Below are positions 47,075-56,800 of a stretch of DNA of 64,000 nt, one piece after another. Below the pieces are notes generated by a model. It was given only the letters and a program-made list of their open reading frames with translations, was not told where the DNA came from and did not search any database. The stretch comes from Incurvaria masculella (lineage: Eukaryota; Arthropoda; Insecta; Lepidoptera; Incurvariidae). Positions within the stretch are counted from its first letter, which is position 1, and every line of letters begins with the position of its first letter. The position numbers and the translations under genes are program-made. The stretch lies in assembly GCA_946894095.1 (NCBI GenBank), contig OX335655.1, forward strand, positions 9,672,001 to 9,736,000. Reading direction: 5' to 3'.

Positions 47075-47718
47075 GATAACCCCCAATGTAAAGTCATAGT
47101 ATATCGAGCACGCAAATGTTTTCAATGGAGCTCTGTCGTTACTGACAAAAAGGCAGAAAGTCATGTACTTATTATATGAAAAAAATAATATATATTACAC
47201 TCTTTCTTTTTAACCATGTTCTAATATTACGGGCCTACACGTGTTTATTTAACAAACCCTGCGTAAGGTAGGCGAACACAATGAATATATATTAACAAGA
47301 TTTTCCTTTTCCGTTCAAACGTGTGGCTTGCAAACAGAAAAGCGTAAAGGTGCATGTCAAAGAGCAACGGATAGCTGTGTAAAAGAAGGGTGATATTTTT
47401 ACGACAAGATCCGAGTGGCGACGGCGCGGTGGAGGCGGCAGGTGTTACCCCTCATCTTGTTCAAATACAACCCTCTATGTAAATACGAAGTTCACTCTCG
47501 AGACGTACAAGGGTATTTGTAAGCGAATATAAGTGACAGGACAATGGCTCTACATATATAGATTTATTCATAGAAGTTACCGAGGACTGTGAATAAATAG
47601 GAGACTGCGAGACTTTGTGCCATTTCAAGTGTTCTTGACTATACATTTTCTTAAGCTTCGTAGACAAAGATGATATCATTGAATGAAATATTTTAAAATT
47701 TTCCTATTTTGTTCACAG
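47075..47718. other. Intron or upstream sequence before the first coding exon
   Basis: AT-rich, with a GC patch at 47410-47450. It ends in the acceptor ttttgttcacag, so it is probably intron of the membrane-protein gene. Confidence 0.4.
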
Positions 47719-47867
47719 GCGCGGCGTGGTGAAGAGAGCGTAACGGACGGCGCAAGATGGACGCGGTTCGATGACGTCGCCGCCCCGAGCGTAGCGGCGA
47801 GCGGCATGCGCGGCTGACATGGCCCCCAGCCTGTTACTCATGCTGGCAGTACTCATGGCACTCGCCG
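47719..47867 (+). CDS. First coding exon (5' UTR plus signal peptide)
   Basis: A pyrimidine-rich stretch ending gttcacag at 47718 looks like a splice acceptor, so the exon probably starts at 47719 and a non-coding exon lies upstream. The chosen ATG at 47819 has G at -3 and +4. It opens a hydrophobic leader of 16 residues and the exon ends G|gtaggt at 47867 (phase 1). Two upstream ATGs open tiny reading frames that stop before the main ATG, so neither can extend the protein. The exon is the first unit of a three-copy tandem repeat. Confidence 0.68.
47757..47817 (+). promoter_or_regulatory. Two upstream ORFs in the 5' UTR
   Basis: ATG at 47757 (A at -3, G at +4, a strong context) encodes MDAVR and stops at 47772-47774. 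A second ATG at 47806 encodes MRG and its TGA at 47815-47817 ends one base before the main ATG at 47819. By general knowledge of eukaryotic translation such uORFs lower or tune initiation at the main start. Use in the cell is inferred. Confidence 0.5.
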
Positions 47868-50800
47868 GTAGGTACCTTGATCGCTCGTGAGGTGCAGAGA
47901 GCGTGGAGAGCGCAACCACAGATTATGTGCATTGCCTACATATGTATTTAATCTGTGGCGCAACGGGCGGCGCAAGATGGACGCGGTTCGATGTCGTCGT
48001 CGCCCCGAGCGTAGCGGCAATAGGCGTTCACGGCTAATATGACCCCCAGCCTGCTACTCATGCTGGCAGTACTCATGGCACTCGCCGGGAGGTACTGTGA
48101 TCCCTCGTGAGGTGCCTCGGATTACATACATTGTCTACATATGTATGTAATCATTGGCGCAACGGACGGCGCAAGATGGACGCGGTTCGATGTCGTCGTC
48201 GCCGCGAGCGTAGCGGCAATAGGCGTTCGCGGTTGTCATATAAGCTAGACTGATACTCAAGCTGGCAATACTCCATGGCACTCGTCATTAGGTACTGTGT
48301 TTCCTCACGATGTATACCCTCCTCTACACAGTTTGTTCGCGCGCAGGTTGCGAGGGCGCGCCGGTAGCGGGTCCGGTGGCGGCGCCGGTGGCCGCGCCCG
48401 CGCCGGAGCCCGCGCCGCAGGGCACCGCGCAGGGCGGCGTGCAGGGCGGCGCGCAGGTGCCGCCCGGCGCGCCTCACTCCACGCCCGCCCCGCCCGCCGG
48501 CATCGGCGGCGTGCGCAGGTGATCCGCCGACCTCACCTCTACCGCCACACGTCACGACCTCTCCGCGCTTCACCCGTTCCTACCACTGTCGCATCCGGGT
48601 TTTTATTTCAGAGTTCTCGGGGAAATGGCGGACATTTTTTCGTTCCCTATCGTTTCGTATTATCTGAGTACCAAGTCCCTCAGGATCCGCCAGTGGTTGT
48701 TACCTCAATTATATTGTTTATGCTCTACACGATACCTTCCAATAACAAAAGGCCAAAACATGTAGAGTAAAACAATTTGTGTTTTGAAAACATTGAGAAA
48801 GGAACCGTTGACGTGTACTTTACTAATATTATATGTGTGCATTCGAACCGGGCTCGTTTGAGGTTAATTAAAAAAAACTGTATACGTCTTACGTTATCAA
48901 AGCATATGGAAAATCTAAAACATTACTCACTATAGCTTAAAGCACCGCGGGATAAGAGAAACTGTATAATGTGTACCAGAGCCGGCTCATGTGCTACATG
49001 TACTGTAGGCCTATTCTTAGAATTCTGTGCTCAGGAATCAGTAATATTTCAGTCCAGAAAACCTTTTATAGTGGTTGTGAATGCCTTTTTAAAGACGGAA
49101 AGATTCCGGAGCACGATATTTCAATGATTAAATTTCTCCAGTCGGGAAAATCGCTTTGACAACCACTATAAAAGCGGTTTTCTCGACTCAAACTTTCCTG
49201 ATTCCTGGTCACGAAATTGCCAGAATAGGCCTACGGGTTGTTCCGCTTTACCTTTTATACCTTTGATTTAGTCGATGTCGTCAAGCACCCATCTTTTTCG
49301 TTCAAATAATAAGTACTGTAAATTATCTCTCTTTTCTGGAGAACTAACTAAACATTTAAATGTATCCTAACATCGAATTATCAGAACGCTGATGGACAGT
49401 TTTATTTCTTGTTTTGTCTGGCTTTAAAAATATGTATCTCACATTTTCAAAAATACTTTTTTCTAAAATACAAATTAATAAAATGTTGATAATCCATACA
49501 CCACACGAACGACTGCACTGCTGCATCACCCGTTAAGTCGGTGGATCCCACTATTGTTGGTGATCTCACCTCACCGTCGATCAAAAGTAAGTAAAGCTTG
49601 TTGGGAGTAGACATTGTCTGTCGACACAGCAAATATGGCAATTTTGATGTTCCTCGCCTCAACTAGCTAGAAATCACATTATTCGCATACCCTTCAGCTA
49701 TTGTTTGGAAGAAACTCAAGCATGAAAGGTCAGACCCGAACATCGTGTTTGTTAAATTGCTTATTGACAGCTAAGCAACTATTTACTTCGCCCCAAAACA
49801 ATATTGCTTGCGACCGAAATAGGTTAGGGTGTTTCTTTAACTGGAACTTTCGGTATTATTGGTATGTTTTGGTATTAGCGGAAATTATTTTATACGCAAT
49901 GAACTTTGAATATGTAATACGCATATTTATGCTATGTACAAATGGTAGTTTTCCTTAAATAGTCAAGTTGAGTTTTTAATACTAGCATTCAAATCGGTCG
50001 GGACCAAGTATAACAACATATTTATTGGTATTAAGAAAAAAAAATTATTAGGTGAAACAACCATTTTGTTCGATTTCATAAATAAGGATTTAAAAAAATA
50101 TATTTGCCGTGTTATATATACTTTATCAGAAGTTAGTGATAAAAACTCACTGTTGGTTTTCAAAGTATCGCTTTCACTGAATAAGAAAAATTTGAGACTT
50201 TCCAATGTTTATGTACATTTTATTTAAGTTCGTTCGTTATATTATTTAATTCGATTAAACTTTATATGACCTTCTATTGTACAATTTTTTCAACTTTAAT
50301 CCGACTTCAAAGTGATATGAACTTTAAACAATTCAAAGTCATAAATAATGTTTTTGTCTAATCATAAAACTGCTTATTATAGCTTTGACTTCGTTATGTC
50401 GACCGCATAGACCACAAGTCTTGACCACATATGCTACTCCTCTCTAAAGTATAAAATAAGGTTTTTGTAGTTCAGTACAGTCGCTTCTTATCAATGTTAC
50501 TTCATTACGTCGGTTTCATCGGCCGCAAGTCTCGCAAAGTACTATCCTGAGCTTTCCTTATATGAGATTCCATTCCTATCTAACGTTAAAAATAAGGTTT
50601 TTGTAGTCCAATACAGTCCCTTGTTATAGCTGTTACTTCGTGACGTCGGTTTCATCGGCCGCAAGTCTCGCAAAGTACTATCATGAGCTTTCCTTATATC
50701 CATTCCTATCTAACGTTAAAAATAAAGTTTTTGTAGTCCAATACAGGCACTTGTTATAGCTATTACTTCGTTACGTCGGTTTCATCTGCCGCAAGTCTCG

Positions 50801-53800
50801 CAAAGTACTATCCTGAGCTTACCTTATATGAGATGACATTCCTATCTAACGTTAAAAATAAGGTTTTTGTAGTCCAATACAGTCACTTGTTATAGTTGTT
50901 ACTTCGTTACGTCGGTTTTATCGGCCGCAATTCTCGCAAAGTACTATCCTGAGCTTTTCTATTATGAGATGCCATTGCTATGTAACGTTAAAAAAATTTA
51001 ACAAAAAAATAACCGACTTCAAAGAAAAAGCACTAAAAAGTAAAAAAATATTTCCATTTTTGTAGTTACGATTTCTGTTATTTTTTGAGTCGGCGTCAGC
51101 CGGGCACGCGCTGCGCCAATCAAGAGAACCTAACCTAACCTAACCTAACCTAACCTTGGCTGACCCCGACTCAAAAAATAACAGAAATCGTAACTACAAA
51201 AATGGAAATATTTTTTATCTTTTTAGTGCTTTTTCTTTGAAGTCGGTTATTTTTTTGTAAATTTTTTTTTATTTGTTTATTTTTAGTGAATCTGAAGTAC
51301 ACTTACTACTTTGTACACGTCCTTTCCAATAAAAAAAGTATCACCGAAATCGGTTGGCGTTATATTGAGTTATTCGTCCATTTGTCGCGCACATCTTAAT
51401 ACAAATTTAAGACTTTCATGATTTTATCATGGATATCATTGTCAGAACTTAACCAAATTAAAATGGGACCGCTTGGGAAGCACTAGCTATCATTTAAAAA
51501 AATAATCATCAAAATCGGTTCACCCAGGCAAAAGTTATGAGGTAACAAACATACAATAAAAAAAAACATACAGACGAATTGATAACCTCCTCCTTTTTTG
51601 AAGTCGGTTAAAAATAAGGTTTTTGCAGTCTAATACAGTCACTTGTTATAGCTGTTACTTCGTTACGTCGGTTTGATCGGCCGCACGTCTCGCAAAGTAC
51701 TATCCTGAGCTTTTCTATTATGAGATGCCATTCCTATGTAACGTTAAAAATAAAGTTTTTGTAGTCCAATACAGTCTCAAGGCACGCAAAGTACGTTCCT
51801 TGTGCTTTTCTTATATCAGATGACAGTCCTCTCTAAAGTTAATAAATAAGATTTTTGTAGTCCAATACAGTCGCTTATTATCGATGATTCTTCATTAGGT
51901 CGGTCGCATCGACCACAAGTCTCGCAAAGCGCTATTCCTTAGCTTTCCTCAAACCATATGCCACTCCTCTCCAATGATTGTGGTTGACTGCTAGTTTTGT
52001 ATTGCACATCTGCAGAATTCTTTCTTTAGCTCCCCTTACGCCAAACAGCCGTCCCTTCCCGACGTTGACACTCTGTCACGCTGAAAAATTGAAGAAACCT
52101 GCCTCGGTGCTTAACTGAACGAGCATTTGAAAAGAACCGAGCTAAGCGGTGCACTATAACAAATAACTTTCACTTTCAAGTTCTCAAATAACGGTTTTCG
52201 ACTTGGGATGTCGTGCTGGCTCGACACGTTTTTTGCCTCCGTCGACAGAGGCAGCGATGACAGCGTGGCACGTCAAATGTCAACGAAGGCAAGCAGCATG
52301 TCTGCCCAGTACGACATCTCACATCGGGAGACCGTGAGTTTGCAATATAAACAGCAATGGTGTAAATCTAATTATCATTAAAATTAAAAGCAATATTTAT
52401 TCGAAACTAGCTGCGGTACCCGGCACCTTTAGGAAACCCAAGCGGCTGCGAATACAACACCTCACCAAATTTCTTTGCAATCAGATCAATGGTTTAGGAA
52501 CGCATAGGGGACGAACAATAATATTATTTTTTATTTATTATTATATAGATAGATAGACTATACTGCATTCACAGAAATTGTAGAAATCACTAATTTTGAA
52601 ACATGCTACGTTTGACATAGTAAAAAGCAACTTTAATAGGTAATTGCATTTTGCTCAATCCGGCATAGTTTCACATGGAAAGGTGCACGTTTTAGATGCA
52701 CATTGGCCGATCATATGGAGTAGGTCTCGTAAGCGAGTTGCATCAGTTATGTAGATTTGAGCGCAGCATGCCGCCGGCGCCGCATGCACTCTCGGCAGCT
52801 ATGTACATGTATTCGAGCTTGCATGCGGACATGCACACCGGACACCATTTGAGTGCTGACAACAAATGGCCCAATGTTGGATTCTTTCATTTATAATAGC
52901 TTTTCTGATTCGCGAGCAGCTCAAAACGATTGAAGATTAAATCAATCTTATTAAAGGACATCATTCATGTTTTGGTCATTGGTTTGGCCCTAACTATTGT
53001 TGGCCGGCATTAATTTTTTATTTTCATATTCTGATATTTAACTCTATAATTTTAGTATAAAATTAGTACTTTGTATATAAAAAAAAAAAAAACAAATACG
53101 TTCTTAATATGTAATATTTCTTTGGAATTGGACTAACTTTGGTCGAGTGGTAACTCGGTACTAAAGTGGTCTTGTAAGCATCCGAAAATTATGCCCCCAT
53201 TCAAACGTATTTTATCGGTTAAGGGCCTGGTACAGTCGTTACTTATCAAATGTATACACTGGAAAGGGAAGGAATTTCTAAGTCCCTTTTACTCTATGGT
53301 TGACGTCAGCATGTCAGAAAGAGATCTCAAATTTGTCTCTATTTCCGGTGTATAGATTTCAGACAAAACGACTGTACAAGCCAAATCGCAAAGTTAGACG
53401 AGGCACCCCAAGTAAATTAACTAAGTCTGACGATTATAAGTATCATCCTTACAATATATGATTCCTTGTCTAGGAATCGAATGATTTTCGTTAATGTATG
53501 TTTCCTTTTTCTATACAAAATACATTGCGGAAACGGTGTCCATTTCCGAACTTTTTTGACTAAACGTAGAAATCTAAAAGCAAATGGAATTTTTTGTTTA
53601 TGCATATATGCTGTTTTTGCTTATATCTAGAAATCGAATTACTTTCAGATTTCTAATGAGAAAAATCAACTTTTTTATTTTTATTATTATTTAAATAAAT
53701 GATGGAATAAAAAAATATTAACAATCCATTATCAGTCTGGAGTTCTATTTGGATTTGCTGAAGCGTTTCACTACATATTATTACATTTGTTAAAAAGTGC

Positions 53801-56800
53801 ATTTGTATGGCGCGAGTAGTTGGCTAGTCCTAGCGCCTTAAAGCCCTATGATGGTTAAAGGACGAAATCTTTTTTCCTTGAAGATAACTAAGATTTTCAA
53901 GATGTACCTTTGTCAATGGCACTAATTTAGAGTTTACGGTAAGAAAATAATTACCTTAACCTATTTTTAAATATACAAACAATCTTACCTTCAAGGAAAA
54001 AAGATTTCGTACTTTAACCATCATCGGGCTTTATCCGTAATATATTTATTTATGCTCCAATTGATTTGATACTTTCACCTAATATCAGGCAACAAATCTC
54101 TGTGTCTGAATTTACGTTTCTACGAAAAGTGTTTCCTGTGCCAACTGCACAAAAATAAGTCATATGCCACTTCTCTCTAACTTTAATAAATAAGGTTTTT
54201 GTAGTCCAGTACAGTCGCTTGTTAATAATGTTACTTCGCTACGTCGCGTCGGTCGCCGGTATGAAAATTCTTCTTTTTGCTTTCATGTGATTCGTTTTTT
54301 ATTTGAGAAATATATTGAGAATAGTTGCCTGATAGTAGTTAACAAATATCAAGTAAATTGAAAAAGATTTTTTCAAATAATTTGTAAACTACATTGTATG
54401 TAAAGCGCAATTTTCTGATATTTATGTATCATACAATAATTCAAAATGGGTGATGTCCTTTAGGTACATTTATATGATTTCTGGCTACCGAATATTGTGG
54501 AACAAGATACTATCGAACAAGAGGGACAGCTTAACTGATGTGGTTGTAGGTGTTGATCCACATTTTTTTTATTTTATGAAAAACCCGGTATGGGTGGCTG
54601 TGCTGGGGATCAATGGTACTTCGAAAAGCCAAATACACCTCGCCTCGCCAAACCACGCTCAGCGACGCACCATATGGTCAGATTTGCGGACTATCGTTGA
54701 GCTATCGAGCTCATATATAGGTATGAGGAAAGATACCCGCCGGCAGACAATTCCATATCCTGGCGGTGCGGTAGAGAAATGAGATTGAGAAACGTTTCGT
54801 TCTCAAAAGCCTAATGTCAACCACACGAGGTGCTCTGATTATCTGCTGTGCGCGGTGGTTCTTACATCCCCGTCTCTTTTCTATGATATCTTGTTCCATA
54901 TTACCCTGTAGCCAAAAAATGTTTTTGTGTTTGTTGTAGAGACAGCACTATACTGGTTATTATTACTTAGATAAATGTATGCAAACAAAAAAATCTTGAC
55001 GCTCAGATGTGATCAGTTATTATAAGTGAAATTATAGACCGCTAATCCAATGACAGGTGCCTTCGGGAGTAACCCCCCATCGGCTTTTAAAATGAATAAT
55101 GTGTGGTTGTTGTGTGCGTCGATTCTCGTGGGTCTGTCGTTGGTGCGGCGCGTCGTGCCGTCCGTGCGCCCAGGAGGCTAATTCTGGGAATTCCGTGAAA
55201 ATTAATGACGAGTGTTCTCAGGAGATAAATTCAATTTAACATTACTTTGGTATTCTGGTAATCGCCACACGGCACGAAATTTAAAATTTCCACGTGGTTT
55301 TTGTCATGTGACTGGCCCTGGATGGCCATGATACTGTTATGAAATTCGCCCAACACAACATATGAGAACTAGGGGCCATGCCAGGAACGTCCTTTTATTG
55401 TGCAGGTCCATTGAACTGGATGGACAACTCGGAAAATTTTCATTGCCGCTTCGAACATCGTCCATTCAATGCGATGGCGGGATTAACCCTGCAATTTAGT
55501 AAGTAAGGAAGAGGGGATATGGACGAAGGACTCCCTTAGTCGGCTCTTAGGACATGCACGGGAAGAAATACAGTGGGGGCCCAATTATATTATTTTACGT
55601 GCCGAAGCCCAAACAGCACATTCTGGTGCCGCGATCAGTTACCGGTACGGAATAAATTTGAAAGTGAATTCCTCTCCTGAGAGCACTCCTGATTCATCGA
55701 CTCAGAATTTCTAGAACACGCCTCGTGGCCGCGCGGGCGCCGCGGCGGCACGTAGCTAGCGGCACGCTAGGCCCCGGCCCCGGAGTGACCCGGTGTTTGT
55801 CCGGAAACAGATTCAGTCAGTATTCCAGAGGGCGCGGCTATCGCGACTGGCGCACGCGCGGGGACCCCACGCTCATCAACTCGCTGTGGCGCAGCCGGCA
55901 GCCGCTCGGCATACGCAAGCAGCTCGGTGAGTCCGCCCCGCCTCATTAGCATCCTCGCTCATCAACTCAGACGATGTATTGAATTGTGTGTTTGTCGGTT
56001 ATCCAAATAACTCGGTTATCCAACGGGCTGGGGCAGTGAGGCAATCTATAACGGATTGTAGTCACTGTCACACTGAACCGGGAACGTGAAAAGATCTTGA
56101 AAGGTCCTCGCATCATCGAAGGGGATGTCCATGTAACCCAAAAAGAGTTAAATAGACTCTATCTGAAGTGCCTTACAAAATGGACGAAGATTGTTTTTTG
56201 CAGATACATCCCTTTGCTGTCAATGATATAACGCTTCAAATGACCGAGGTCAAACGCAAAAGGAGACGCTATTCCCACTGAATGCCCGAAAACGCTCAGT
56301 GAGGTCTGAGCGTTTAGCTCAGTAGCCTCGGTAGGTCTTCTGTAGGCCTTGCTTAGCTCAGTAGCCTCGGTAGGTCTTCTGTAGGCCTTGCTTCCTCCGC
56401 ATGAAATTTCGGTACTTCGGTTTCCACTCCCTATTCTCTAGATAGGTACCGAAGCTGTAATACACGCTCTACGCCTGCAACTAGTTTTGCTACTAAGCGC
56501 TAACGTTTCAATCCACGCTCGGGAAGACGATATAGGCTGACTCCCATATCTCCCTTCACTTCCCGAAGTGAGTGTGCCAACGTGGACGAAATAGACACGA
56601 CTGTTGATTAAAAGTCTGACAATATTTTGATTATCCTTGTTAGAGATTACCGATTGGTTGGAGTATAGAATAAAGATGAAGGCTAACATGATACAACGTA
56701 CAGAACTCGCAGATAACTATTATGTTCGCTCGTACATTACTTACCAGAGCCATCTCCCTAATATAAATACACTGTTAATAAACTAAACTTTATTCATAAT

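Larger units (their letters stand above)
47742..48310 (+). repeat. Tandem triplication containing the first coding exon
   Basis: Units start at 47742, 47962 and 48161 (spacings of 220 and 199). Each begins aacgg-cgg-cgcaagatgg and carries the uORF region, the signal-peptide exon, the donor region and a short hairpin with 'tacatatgta'. Unit 1 is the functional-looking exon. Unit 2 keeps the ATG at 48039 and the leader, but its donor is gg instead of gt. Unit 3 has ATA in place of the ATG and an early TAG. Confidence 0.75.

Noticed and set aside
48310..48346. Alternative start codon MYTLLYTV for the membrane protein
   Set aside because: It lies in the pyrimidine tract before a good acceptor, and the upstream exon supplies a better signal peptide in phase.
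48151..48770. 140- and 157-codon frames on opposite strands over the second coding exon
   Set aside because: Arg/Gly/Ala-rich shadows of the real exon frame, without splice logic.
56310..56395. tRNA-like 'tagctcagtagcctcggtagg'
   Set aside because: No B box or acceptor stem pairing. It is a plain 40-bp tandem duplication.
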